A stretch of DNA of 45,864 nucleotides from CAYZEZ01 sp964477295 (GCA_964477295.1 CAYZEZ010000002.1:1-45864); one strand, 5' to 3'. Counted from the first letter of the stretch, positions 16,355-25,088 are shown. Numbers and translations: made by a program. The notes: generated by a model not told the origin, from the letters alone.

Positions 16355-18025
16355 ATGGAATTTAAGGACTTAGGGTTACACACCGACATTCAGAAGGCAG
16401 TTACAAAACTTGGTTTTATAACTCCCACAGAGATACAGGAAAAAACGATTCCCATCTTGTCGGAAGGATTATGGGATTTTGTGGGATTGGCTCAAACCGG
16501 AACCGGGAAAACAGCTGCTTATGGTTTGCCGTTAATACAGCATATAGATTTTAAAAGTAAAAACACACAGGGATTGGTAATTTGCCCGACCAGGGAACTT
16601 TGTATGCAAATAACAAAAGACCTGGAATCTTTTGCAAAATTTCACCCCGATGCTAATATCCTTCCGGTGTATGGTGGAGCCAGTATTGATGATCAGATCA
16701 GGAGGATAAGCAGAGGTGTGCAGATTATTGTTGCCACGCCCGGAAGGCTATTGGATCTGATTAGCAGAAAGGCCATAAAATTGAATACCGTTCAAAGAGT
16801 TATTCTGGATGAGGCGGATGAAATGCTCAATATGGGATTTAAAGAGGATATTGATTCTATCCTGGAACAGACCCCGGAGAAAAAACGGGTCTGGTTGTTT
16901 TCAGCCACGATGCCTGATGAGGTTCGGCGGATTGCAGAAAACTATATGGATAATCCGATTGAAATTCTTGTGGGGAAGAAAAACAGCCCGGCTGCAAATA
17001 TTGAGCACCGATACTCTATGATGAAGGAAAAGGACCGTTATCATGCCCTTAAAAGAATACTCGATTATTATCCCGATATCTATGGTTTAATATTTTGCAG
17101 GACAAGAAGAGAAACCGGGGCTGTATCTGATAAGCTTGAGAAAGAGGGATACAATGTAGTTGCTTTGCACGGTGACCTTTCACAGTCGCAAAGAGATTCT
17201 GCCATGAAAAAATTCAGGGAAAGAACAGCTAAAATTCTGGTAGCTACTGACGTAGCGGCAAGAGGGCTGGATGTAGAAGATATCAGCCATGTAATTCATT
17301 ACAACATGCCTGACGAGGTGGAAAACTATACTCACAGAAGCGGCAGGACAGCCAGAGCCGGGAAAAAAGGTATATCTCTTGCCTTGGTTAACACGAGAGA
17401 GCTGAATAAAATTCACCAGATTGAAAGGGTCATCCGGTCGACTATTGAATATACACCGATTCCCTGTGCTGAAAATATTTGCGAGAAGCAAATGTTTGCA
17501 CTGATGGACAGGGTCGTTAAAACACCTGTAGATGAAGAGGCGATTGAACGATATTGGCCGGTTTTTTATGAGAAATTAAAGAATCTTTCCGCAGATGATA
17601 TCGTGATGAAGTTCATTTCTGCTGAGTTGAATACTTTTCTGAGCTATTACAAAAATTCAGGTAACCTGAATGCTATCCAGGAAACGGGGACAGAAGGAAG
17701 AAGGCAGGATAAAAGAAACGGGAAACCGCAAAACAGAAATCTTTCCGGTGCTTCAACGAAGTTTTTTATTAATCTGGGTGAGCGGCAGAATATGAATAAA
17801 GGAGCCCTGGTGAGACTTATTTGCACTGAAACCAATATTGCAAGCCATCAGATCGGAAGAATTGATATTTATCCGGGATCTTCAAATTTTGAGGTGGATA
17901 ATATGGTTGCAAATACAATACTTCCAAAGGTCAGAACAGGGGTCTATGAGGGAAAAACTTTTAGCGTAAATATATCCCGGGAAAGAGATTTACTCAGCAA
18001 AAAAGGCAAGAGGACAAGGATATAG
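16355..18025 (+). CDS. DEAD-box RNA helicase with DbpA-type RNA-binding domain
   Basis: A 556-residue ATP-dependent RNA helicase. In order: Q motif region (FKDLGLHTDIQKAVTKLGF, TPTEIQ), motif I AQTGTGKT, Ia PTREL, II DEAD, III SAT, then the second RecA domain with ATDVAARGLDV (V) and HRSGRTARAGKKG (VI). A charged linker is followed at about residues 470-545 by a DbpA/CsdA RNA-binding domain (FFINLGERQNMNKGALVRLI...IGRIDIY...). This layout matches CsdA/DeaD and DbpA helicases that help ribosome assembly or cold adaptation. The extra 50-residue stretch between helicase and RNA-binding parts is longer than in DbpA, so CsdA-like is the better guess. Confidence 0.96.
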   Translation: MEFKDLGLHTDIQKAVTKLGFITPTEIQEKTIPILSEGLWDFVGLAQTGTGKTAAYGLPLIQHIDFKSKNTQGLVICPTRELCMQITKDLESFAKFHPDANILPVYGGASIDDQIRRISRGVQIIVATPGRLLDLISRKAIKLNTVQRVILDEADEMLNMGFKEDIDSILEQTPEKKRVWLFSATMPDEVRRIAENYMDNPIEILVGKKNSPAANIEHRYSMMKEKDRYHALKRILDYYPDIYGLIFCRTRRETGAVSDKLEKEGYNVVALHGDLSQSQRDSAMKKFRERTAKILVATDVAARGLDVEDISHVIHYNMPDEVENYTHRSGRTARAGKKGISLALVNTRELNKIHQIERVIRSTIEYTPIPCAENICEKQMFALMDRVVKTPVDEEAIERYWPVFYEKLKNLSADDIVMKFISAELNTFLSYYKNSGNLNAIQETGTEGRRQDKRNGKPQNRNLSGASTKFFINLGERQNMNKGALVRLICTETNIASHQIGRIDIYPGSSNFEVDNMVANTILPKVRTGVYEGKTFSVNISRERDLLSKKGKRTRI

Positions 18026-18061
18026 CTTTCCCTGAAAATAGTATATTAACAGGTTCTTCGT

Positions 18062-18901
18062 CTACCTTGGGGCAGAGGCCGATAAATATACTGCCTGCCC
18101 GCTGAGTATTTTGTTTGTAAGATGTATCTGCAGAAAATAAACTCCTGCCCGAAGTGAATTCCCGGAATCATCCCGCCCGTCCCATTCAAGGGATTGTTCG
18201 CCAACAGATCCAGGTAGGTATTTCGTCGACTTTACCAGCATGCCATTCAGGCCATAAACCCTGAATTCGACAGGTCCTGGTTCAGTGGTGGTGAAATTTA
18301 TGGCTGTCCGGTCTGTAAAAGGATTGGGGTATATCCAGAGTTCCGGACTCATTTTTGAAAAATCGGAGATGCCGGTAGCATCAACAGTATATTCAAGGTT
18401 CATATTGATGAAATTAGCTTCATCATCCGGGGTTATGCTCTGGGAAGCAGGCCCTTTATTAAAAGTGACTGTAGTCACCGGACCCTGCGAATGTTCCTCT
18501 GTAAATTCGACCACGACCTTATAATCTCCATCTTCAACCAGTGCTCCGCTTTCGTCTGTACAATCCCAAACAATGGTATGGGTTTGATGGTTACTCAGTG
18601 TGGCACCCGTAGTTGCATCAATTGTGCTTCCTCCTGACTTGTTGTTCCAGGTAATTAACCATTCTTTCCGGCGGTCGGCCTGTAAAAGCCTGGTTTTAAT
18701 AAAGTTCCCATCGATATCTTCGATCCATATTGCCACAATATTCTTTGGAGACCTGTCTCCATTGTAGGTTACTGTTTTTACAGTGAAAGATACATTTCCG
18801 GTTGAAGTGACTGCATTATCAGAATGGAATGACGAGAAAAACAGGATTATGAGAAGGAGTTTTATGCTTTGAATGATATATTTTGTGGTGCTTCGTTTCA
18901 T
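18062..18901 (-). CDS. DUF2271 protein with flavinylation-type motif and T9SS sorting domain
   Basis: A 279-residue exported protein. A signal peptide or anchor (residues 8-27) is followed by a DUF2271 domain (about 35-140: VSFTVKTVTYNGDRSPKNIV, WIEDIDGNFIKT, then VWDCTDESG and DYKVVVEF). Within it D95-A-T-T98-G-A-T101 fits Dxx(S/T)GA(T/S), the motif to which ApbE attaches FMN on Thr/Ser, so covalent flavin at Thr98 is predicted. From about 185 a T9SS type A/FlgD-like domain follows (YPNPFTDRTAINF, VYGLNGMLV, LRAGVYFLQI). The combination predicts a flavoprotein delivered to the cell surface. The start at 18901 is the Met that begins a good signal. No ApbE gene is in the window. It is convergent with the helicase gene. 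Confidence 0.85.
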   Translation of the reverse strand: MKRSTTKYIIQSIKLLLIILFFSSFHSDNAVTSTGNVSFTVKTVTYNGDRSPKNIVAIWIEDIDGNFIKTRLLQADRRKEWLITWNNKSGGSTIDATTGATLSNHQTHTIVWDCTDESGALVEDGDYKVVVEFTEEHSQGPVTTVTFNKGPASQSITPDDEANFINMNLEYTVDATGISDFSKMSPELWIYPNPFTDRTAINFTTTEPGPVEFRVYGLNGMLVKSTKYLPGSVGEQSLEWDGRDDSGNSLRAGVYFLQIHLTNKILSGQAVYLSASAPR

Positions 18902-19230
18902 GATCTGTTGATTTATATTAAAGATGCAGATTCCATCGTCTGATTTCAAAAAAATATCAAATATACTTTATATATACATATATGCATTAATGCAAATATA
19001 GCAATCATTATCTGAATTGGTAATAATAATATGGCGAAACAGGAATGAATGAAACGCCTATGATAATAAATTCATTAATATCACAAAAGAAAATGAAAAT
19101 ATTGTCATGGTAAGTTACACGAGGCCAATTAATTAAATAAAATATTTTCTCTGAAGTAGTATTTTGCATACTGTGTCTTCTGATTGGATAGTAATATTCA
19201 TCCCGGAACTCATCCATCCTAAGTTCTTAA

Positions 19231-19308
19231 TTAAAGTTTTTTAACAGTCCGGTTAAGCTTTTTTAACACAACAACTGCAACACTACCCTCCTTGTGACAG
19301 TATCTTTG
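19231..19308 (+). promoter_or_regulatory. Promoter region with phased TTAA(A/C/G) boxes, HtrA operon
   Basis: Boxes TTAAA (19231), TTAAC (19241), TTAAG (19253) and TTAAC (19263) are spaced 10, 12 and 10 bases, all on one face of the helix. The -7 element TATCTTTG (19301-19308) begins 38 bases after the start of the last box, and no TTG is found at -33, as expected for an activator-dependent promoter. The same plan is seen at 30709-30783. The remaining part of the spacer 18902-19333 holds no gene. Confidence 0.6.
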
Positions 19309-19333
19309 TATACACAAATAGTTAGTATATAAA

Positions 19334-19654
19334 ATGAAGCAGTTGATCGATATAATGTCTGGCATTCTTATCTTACTGGTATTCCAGGTTTTTTCGGATA
19401 TCAGTCTATCGGCGCTATCCGGGGATCATTCACGGTTCACTAAAGTGGAATGCACAAGGGTTATTCCAATGAACCTCTGGATCGATAATCCAACCGATGA
19501 TACACCGGGAGAAATTAAAAACAATTTTCTTAAAGTTTTCATCGGGGATGGTTCTGATGGCTCATTCATCAATGATCTGGCATTTAAACCGGCAGAACAG
19601 TATCTTCTGAATCCATTATACCTCGACCGTCCACCTCCAGTGGTAAGCCTTTAG
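19334..19654 (+). CDS. Small exported protein of unknown function, first gene of the HtrA operon
   Basis: A 106-residue protein with an N-terminal hydrophobic signal or anchor (residues 8-29) and a short mature part. An NLWIDNPTDDTPGEIKNN segment and a Pro-rich end (DRPPPVVSL) are the only notable features. I recognise no family. It begins 26 bases after the -7 element of a promoter with phased boxes. The next gene starts 101 bases later on the same strand and HtrA follows, so an envelope protein-quality role is suggested by context only. Confidence 0.7.
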   Translation: MKQLIDIMSGILILLVFQVFSDISLSALSGDHSRFTKVECTRVIPMNLWIDNPTDDTPGEIKNNFLKVFIGDGSDGSFINDLAFKPAEQYLLNPLYLDRPPPVVSL

Positions 19655-19755
19655 GCAGACCAACCCGGGACGGGTTTTTTAAAGGTCCCGATACTTCAAG
19701 CCTGCAATCCTGTTTATCTGAAATTTATTATTAATCCATTTAAATAAAAATAGCC

Positions 19756-20190
19756 ATGTTTATAAATCATATGGTTCATCAGCATTTTCCAGGATCATCA
19801 GTTTACAAACTGAAAAGATCAAATAATCATCTTGGAATAGAAAAAATTAACTGTATTAAAGACAATCACAGGCATCAGCTGATACTGGTCATCGAGGGTG
19901 ATCAGCTGACCAGTTCGGAAGTTTATGCATTTCTGAAAGGGAACAACCTTTTCCTGGAAGCACCCATTGGACTGGATTTTTATACGAAGCCGGTGAGGAC
20001 CCACCTGATCGGGGAGGAAAACCTGGATGAATTCATGGATGACAATTTGGATATAGGTTTTTCGGAAATTAATTTAGATCCGAACTACCATTATACGGTC
20101 CTTTCATCCAAGGCATTGAATCCCGGATTGTTTAAGGTTATCTTGAATTACAGGCCAATACAAGCGAATAGTAATGATTTAATCAATTAA
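19756..20190 (+). CDS. Unknown protein, possibly a divergent alpha-crystallin (Hsp20-like) domain
   Basis: A 144-residue soluble protein with no signal peptide. A possible Hsp20-like reading is: strand HQLILVIEGDQLTSSEVYAF, then NNLFLEAP (compare the strands around xVxIxxNxLxIxA), and near the end GFSEINLDPNYHYTV followed by LNPGLFKVILNYR, like the FxRxxxLPxxVdxxxIxAxxxnGvLxIxxP end of small heat-shock proteins. The match is weak and the usual A-x-x-x-n-G-V-L is only partly kept. It ends 18 bases before HtrA, separated by a strong Shine-Dalgarno site. A chaperone-like partner of HtrA is a hypothesis only. Confidence 0.75.
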   Translation: MFINHMVHQHFPGSSVYKLKRSNNHLGIEKINCIKDNHRHQLILVIEGDQLTSSEVYAFLKGNNLFLEAPIGLDFYTKPVRTHLIGEENLDEFMDDNLDIGFSEINLDPNYHYTVLSSKALNPGLFKVILNYRPIQANSNDLIN

Positions 20191-20192
20191 AT

Positions 20193-20200
20193 AGAGGAGG
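20193..20200 (+). promoter_or_regulatory. Strong Shine-Dalgarno site before htrA
   Basis: AGAGGAGG stands eight bases before the ATG at 20209. Clear Shine-Dalgarno sites are uncommon in Bacteroidota and in this window, so the gene may be translated unusually well or independently of the gene before it. Confidence 0.6.
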
Positions 20201-20208
20201 AACATAAA

Positions 20209-21738
20209 ATGAAAAAGTTCATAAAAATGATGGTTGCATCCATTATTGGAAGTGGCCTGACGATTGCGGTCTTTTTGTTAGCAGGACTCAATCACAACGA
20301 ACCTGCTACATATTTAAATAAGCAGGAGCAATTACCGGTACATCATGCGCTTTATACAGTGAAAGAGAACGGGGAATATGTCCCGCTTGATTTTACAGGA
20401 GTTTCAAAGGAAGTAATGAATTCAGTTGTTCATATTAAATCCATCCGGAAGATCCAGCCTGGGGCCAGCCAGTTTTACAATGACCAGGGAGGGCCGTTTG
20501 GAGATATGTTCGGGGATGATTTTTTCAGATTCTTCTGGGGGGAACCCGGGCAACAGAATAAGTCTCGTGGGAAACCTGAACCATACGTCCAGATGGGTAC
20601 AGGATCTGGTGTTATTATAAGTGAAAACGGTTACATTGTGACGAATAATCATGTGATCGACCAGGCGGATGAGATTGAGGTTACCCTTCATAATAATGAT
20701 ACGTATAAAGCCAAAGTAATCGGGACCGACCCCTCCACCGATATTGCCCTGTTGCAGATCAGGGAGGATAATTTACAACCTTTGCCTCTCGGTAATTCTG
20801 ACATGGTTGAAGTGGGAGAATGGGTGATGGCGATCGGGAATCCTTTTAATCTTAATTCGACTGTGACAGCAGGGATAATCAGTGCCAAAGGCAGGAACAT
20901 CAATATTATCGACGACAAGTCGGCTATTGAGGCTTTTATCCAGACCGATGCGGCCATCAATCCTGGAAACAGCGGTGGCGCCCTGGTTAACCTGAACGGT
21001 GAACTTGTTGGTATAAACACCGCCATTGCCAGTCCAACCGGCTCTTATGCAGGATATGGATTTGCCATTCCGGCAAATATTGTAAATAAAGTTGTGGAGG
21101 ATTTTATGAAGTACGGGATGGTCCAGCGGGCTTACCTTGGCATAATGATCCGTGATATTGACAGCAAGCTGATAAAGGATGAAAAACTGAAGACCAGTGA
21201 GGGTGCCTTTGTTGATAGCCTGACGGAGAAAAGTGCGGCAGGTGCGGCAGGTATCCTGTCAGGAGACGTGATAACCAGGGTGGACAATACTCCTGTTACC
21301 CATTCGGCCGACCTGCTGGAACAGATCGGAAGGCACAGGCCGGGTGACGAGGTGGCCATCACCATCGACCGCAGGGGGAAAGAAATGAGCTACAACGTGA
21401 CGCTTGCCGATCAGAAGGGGGCCAGGAAACTGATGTCAAAAGATAAGCAGGATATCCTGGATATCCTGGGGGCCACCTTTGAAGATGTTGACCAGGCCAC
21501 GGCTGATAAACTTGGGATTGAAGGAGGTGTGAGGATCAAAGAGCTGAATAACGGACTGTTGAAAAACCAGACCGGGATCTCAGAAGGGTTTATCATTACC
21601 GGGATAAACCATGAACAGGTAACAAAGACCGATGATATCAGAAAATCCTTAAAAAACCACAAAGGGGGAGTCCTGATCCAGGGCATCTATGAAAACTACC
21701 CGGGAGAACTCTATTTCGCTTTCGGATTGCCTGAATAG
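20209..21738 (+). CDS. Do/HtrA family periplasmic serine protease
   Basis: A 509-residue HtrA/DegP-type protease with an N-terminal signal anchor (8-27), a trypsin-like domain and two PDZ domains (about 295-385 and 410-505). The triad is complete: His148 (TNNHV), Asp178 (STDIALL) and Ser255 (NPGNSGG). A Gly/Phe-rich loop (about 90-125) corresponds to the LA loop of DegP. It degrades or refolds damaged envelope proteins. It is the third gene of an operon whose first two genes are of unknown function; the promoter with phased boxes suggests stress control. A terminator follows. Confidence 0.96.
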   Translation: MKKFIKMMVASIIGSGLTIAVFLLAGLNHNEPATYLNKQEQLPVHHALYTVKENGEYVPLDFTGVSKEVMNSVVHIKSIRKIQPGASQFYNDQGGPFGDMFGDDFFRFFWGEPGQQNKSRGKPEPYVQMGTGSGVIISENGYIVTNNHVIDQADEIEVTLHNNDTYKAKVIGTDPSTDIALLQIREDNLQPLPLGNSDMVEVGEWVMAIGNPFNLNSTVTAGIISAKGRNINIIDDKSAIEAFIQTDAAINPGNSGGALVNLNGELVGINTAIASPTGSYAGYGFAIPANIVNKVVEDFMKYGMVQRAYLGIMIRDIDSKLIKDEKLKTSEGAFVDSLTEKSAAGAAGILSGDVITRVDNTPVTHSADLLEQIGRHRPGDEVAITIDRRGKEMSYNVTLADQKGARKLMSKDKQDILDILGATFEDVDQATADKLGIEGGVRIKELNNGLLKNQTGISEGFIITGINHEQVTKTDDIRKSLKNHKGGVLIQGIYENYPGELYFAFGLPE

Positions 21739-21775
21739 ATTTTTTGAAAATTCCCGGGGTATGGTTTATTCATTA

Positions 21776-21814
21776 AGAGTCACTGCTGTTTTGAACTGCA
21801 GTGGCTCTTTGTTT
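21776..21814 (+). terminator. Rho-independent terminator after htrA
   Basis: AGAGTCACTGC (21776-21786) and GCAGTGGCTCT (21798-21808) form an 11-bp stem with one G-U pair and an 11-base loop, followed by T-rich sequence (TTGTTT). Confidence 0.85.
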
Positions 21815-21841
21815 AGTGACGATATATTCGAAACGCCTGAA

Positions 21842-21894
21842 TAATTAACTCAAGTTGCCAGGTACTCGTAACCAGCAACTTAAATTAATTAATT
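21842..21894. repeat. Heptad-array intergenic element, short copy (inverse orientation)
   Basis: Reverse-complemented, this reads AATTAATTTAA, then heptads GTTGCTG, GTTACGA, GTACCTG, GCAACTT (21852-21879 on the plus strand), then GAGTTAATTA. Both ends match the longer copy at 13742-13840. The two copies differ by exactly seven heptads and lie in opposite orientation. Confidence 0.88.
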
Positions 21895-21970
21895 CTTAAA
21901 TATCCTGCCATTGAAAACAATTTTTCTGATTATTGTTTAACTTTACGAGCTCTATTAAAAGCGGCAAAGG

Positions 21971-22612
21971 ATGCGCTCCATCAGAATTATTCTTTATTTG
22001 CTCTTCGTATCAGGTATAATATCAACCGGATGTAAAACCATGCATTCCGATGAATCTGTATTCAACGGCGAAATCAATCAGTTTGACAGGTCCGGCAACA
22101 AACAGGGACCATGGAAGATTTATGAAGATAGCGTTTTAATTGCCCAAGGCATTTACATTAAGGGGACCCCCGATGGTTTATGGACATACTGGTATCCAAA
22201 CGGACAGTTGAAGGAGGAGGGACGTTATGATCATGGTATAAAAACCGGAATGTGGGTTGAATGGTACGAAGATGGTGAATGTATGTGGAAAGGAGAATGG
22301 GAAAATAGTAAAAGACAAGTTGCCTACCCGGATGCCAAAGCTGAGATAAGATTTATTGGAAAAACTCCCGGCGATAATATTCTGACTCACGACAGTACCT
22401 ATTATTTGAATATCAGGATACAGAACATTCCGGTTAAGCTACTTTTTGTTGAAACAAACAGTGGCTCCATTAGCAGGCAGGAAGAATCTGATATATTTAT
22501 CCTTAATACTTCATCAGATACGAGCCTTACACTTTCCGTAGGCTATATTCCTGACCTCGATTTCAAGGATTTCAGGAACCTGGTCCGGGAATTCGAATTC
22601 AAAATCAGGTAA
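21971..22612 (+). CDS. Lipoprotein with MORN-type repeats
   Basis: A 213-residue outer- or inner-membrane lipoprotein: signal peptide with lipobox ISTGC (Cys21). Residues 40-105 hold three to four MORN-variant repeats (GNKQGPWKIYEDS, GTPDGLWTYWYPNGQLKEEGRY, GIKTGMWVEWYEDGE). The remaining 100 residues form an unknown beta-rich domain. MORN-2-type repeats are common in Bacteroidota lipoproteins; the role is unknown. It precedes the potassium-uptake genes by 35 bases on the same strand and may be co-transcribed with them. Confidence 0.88.
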   Translation: MRSIRIILYLLFVSGIISTGCKTMHSDESVFNGEINQFDRSGNKQGPWKIYEDSVLIAQGIYIKGTPDGLWTYWYPNGQLKEEGRYDHGIKTGMWVEWYEDGECMWKGEWENSKRQVAYPDAKAEIRFIGKTPGDNILTHDSTYYLNIRIQNIPVKLLFVETNSGSISRQEESDIFILNTSSDTSLTLSVGYIPDLDFKDFRNLVREFEFKIR

Positions 22613-22647
22613 GGGAACTGGTAGTGCAGCTAAACGCTGGTTAAAAG

Positions 22648-24396
22648 ATGAAGTTATCCCTCCAAAACCAGATCCAAAAATATATTGGCTTCATAACGCC
22701 AATTATTGGAATTACTGCCTTCACCTCCCTGTTCCTTAAATATGGTTTTTATTTATCTGACCGCTGGGTGCAAAACCTGTTAATACTTGACGAATTTATT
22801 GCAGGCTTTTTTGTAACCACACTTCTTGTTAATTTCTTTGTCAGCGACGATAAATGGAAATATGTAAAGCAATCTTCCTTTGAGTTCCTTCTGTTGACAT
22901 TTTTTGTCATCTCTGTTGTTCTGGAAGAAATTATATCCATCGAAGAGCCTCATTACCTGTTTGCGAGATCTACTTCTCACAATTTCATTAAGTTATATTT
23001 TGTCCTGATTCAAATCTATATTGTTATAAATGGTATCATCGCCATTGCAAAAACGAGGGAGAAATGGCTTTTCTTTTCCCTGAGCCCGGCAAAAATAATG
23101 GTGATCTCATACCTGATCGTCATCATTGCAGGGACATTCATGTTAAAGCTTCCGAAAGCCACATATGAAAATATTTCCTGGATTGATGCTGTGTTTACTT
23201 CCACATCGGCAGTCTGCATCACGGGGTTGACCACCTTAAATTTATCACAGGTGTTTACTTTTGAAGGGCAGTTATTTATATTGCTGCTGATCCAGTTAGG
23301 AGGGCTGGGAATAATTACGCTGACATCATTTATTGCCTTATTTATTCACAGGGGGTTCCGCCTCAGGGACCAGATCATTGTTCAGGAAGTATTTGACAAC
23401 GAAAACTTCAGCTCACTCACCTCTATTCTCAAGGCCATCGTGGCAATTACATTCATCACGGAGCTGGCAGGAGCTGTTGGGCTTTACCTGTCATGGGGAA
23501 ACCTCGGATTACCGGAATTTGAAAGGTTATTCAGTGCTGTTTTCCATTCTGTCAGTGCATATTGCAATGCCGGATTCAGTATTTTCCCGGATGGATTTGA
23601 AACCTCCCTGTATCATTTCAATACCATTTCACTCGTTGTGATCATGCTTTTAATTATTTTGGGAGGATTGGGCTTTTTTACCTTTTCCGATATTTTGCAT
23701 GTTGGAGAAATTAAAATGATACAGAAAAAAGGATTGACCCTGCAATCCAGAATAATACTCATTTCAACCCTGGTATTAATCTTTACAGGAGCATTGCTCA
23801 TTTGGATAATACAATATAGTGATTGGAAGGATCTCCCCTATGGGAAACAGGCTGTTAATGCTTTTTTCCTGAGCATTACAGCCCGTACCGCCGGTTTTTC
23901 AAATGTTTCGATTGGAAATCTGGCAATTCCGGCCCTGATGGTTGTAATCCTTCTGATGTATATCGGGGGTGCACCCAATTCCACTTCGGGAGGCGTTAAG
24001 CTTACAACTGCAGTGACCGTGCTTGCAAGCCTGAAAGCCTTTATTAAAGGAAAGAAAAGGGTAGAAATAGGCTGGAATACTATCCCGGCAAGGACTGTCA
24101 GAAGGGCATTTATCGTCATATTCGTCTCTGTCATCCTGATATTTTTCGTTTTATTTGTACTGACACTAACGGAAGATCAAGCCTATTTCGATCTCTTTTT
24201 TGAAATTATCTCGGCTTTCGGAACGGTTGGCCTGTCAAGGGGAATTACCCCGGAACTTACCGAGACAGGCAAGATTTTGATAGCCTTTGTGATGTTTGCA
24301 GGAAGAATAGGACTTTTTACATTTGCTATTGCCATGAGTGAAGAACGCAAGGACAATGGTTATAACTTTCCAGAAATCAATTTAATGGTCGGATAA
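22648..24396 (+). CDS. Trk/Ktr-type potassium channel subunit (TrkH/KtrB family)
   Basis: A 582-residue membrane protein. The four pore repeats are visible: CITGL (about 191-195), CNAGF near 305, TARTAGF near 412 and FGTVGLS near 525, each with the filter glycine. The family core begins only near residue 145; the first 130 residues add about four extra membrane spans, a form often seen in Bacteroidota. It lets K+ (or Na+-coupled K+) into the cell under control of the RCK protein encoded 2 bases downstream. Confidence 0.95.
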   Translation: MKLSLQNQIQKYIGFITPIIGITAFTSLFLKYGFYLSDRWVQNLLILDEFIAGFFVTTLLVNFFVSDDKWKYVKQSSFEFLLLTFFVISVVLEEIISIEEPHYLFARSTSHNFIKLYFVLIQIYIVINGIIAIAKTREKWLFFSLSPAKIMVISYLIVIIAGTFMLKLPKATYENISWIDAVFTSTSAVCITGLTTLNLSQVFTFEGQLFILLLIQLGGLGIITLTSFIALFIHRGFRLRDQIIVQEVFDNENFSSLTSILKAIVAITFITELAGAVGLYLSWGNLGLPEFERLFSAVFHSVSAYCNAGFSIFPDGFETSLYHFNTISLVVIMLLIILGGLGFFTFSDILHVGEIKMIQKKGLTLQSRIILISTLVLIFTGALLIWIIQYSDWKDLPYGKQAVNAFFLSITARTAGFSNVSIGNLAIPALMVVILLMYIGGAPNSTSGGVKLTTAVTVLASLKAFIKGKKRVEIGWNTIPARTVRRAFIVIFVSVILIFFVLFVLTLTEDQAYFDLFFEIISAFGTVGLSRGITPELTETGKILIAFVMFAGRIGLFTFAIAMSEERKDNGYNFPEINLMVG

Positions 24397-24398
24397 TT

Positions 24399-25088
24399 AT
24401 GGAAAATAATAAACGGTTTGTATTAATAGGACTGGGTGCGTTTGGCAGGGAAATTGCCAGGACCCTGAATGAGTATAATGCGGATATTATTGCTATGGAC
24501 CGGGATCCAAATGTTGTTAACCAGATGAAAACGGAAGGATTCAGATATGCGGTTCATATTGATAACCTCGATCCTGCTTCACTTGCCAAATTCATTAAGC
24601 CCCAGGATGTGGTGATCATTTCATCGGGAGATGCCTTCGAAGAAAACATTTTAACTATTGAAATGCTGAAGGAAATTGGCGTAATATCAATTTATTCAAG
24701 AGCCACCAGGGATATCCAGTATAAGGTGCTGGAAAAAATGGATATAACTGAGATCCTTTTTCCCGAGAAGCAGGAAGGGCGAAGGTTTGCCTTAAAATTG
24801 CTCAACAGGGATATCCATTTCATCGATGAATTTTCAGCGGATATTTATCTGATCGAGATACCGATAACCGACAAGCTAATTGGAAAATCAATTGTGGATC
24901 TAGAGATCAGGTCGAAATACAATGTCAATATCATAGGGTTGAAAAGTATCATCGGGGAATCAGAACACCATGAGAAGCAAAGAATGGATTATGTTGGCTT
25001 TGAAAAGACCGTATTAAAAAAGGGACATTCCCTGCTTGTGATCGGAAAAGAAGAAGACCTGGAAGAAATGGTAAGGGATTTGAACTGA
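24399..25088 (+). CDS. Trk/Ktr potassium uptake regulator (TrkA/KtrA, RCK protein)
   Basis: A 229-residue cytoplasmic ring-forming regulator. The N-terminal Rossmann domain has GLGAFG (11-16) and the acidic Asp34 that holds the ribose of NAD or ATP. The C-terminal RCK/TrkA-C domain covers about 140-229 (IPITDKLIGKSIVDLEIRSK). It gates the adjacent channel according to nucleotide state. The start is two bases after the channel stop, so translation is coupled. Confidence 0.95.
   Translation: MENNKRFVLIGLGAFGREIARTLNEYNADIIAMDRDPNVVNQMKTEGFRYAVHIDNLDPASLAKFIKPQDVVIISSGDAFEENILTIEMLKEIGVISIYSRATRDIQYKVLEKMDITEILFPEKQEGRRFALKLLNRDIHFIDEFSADIYLIEIPITDKLIGKSIVDLEIRSKYNVNIIGLKSIIGESEHHEKQRMDYVGFEKTVLKKGHSLLVIGKEEDLEEMVRDLN

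Noticed and set aside
19008..19217. 69-codon minus-strand frame upstream of the HtrA operon
   Set aside because: AT-rich, aromatic-rich composition without domain; only chance open sequence.
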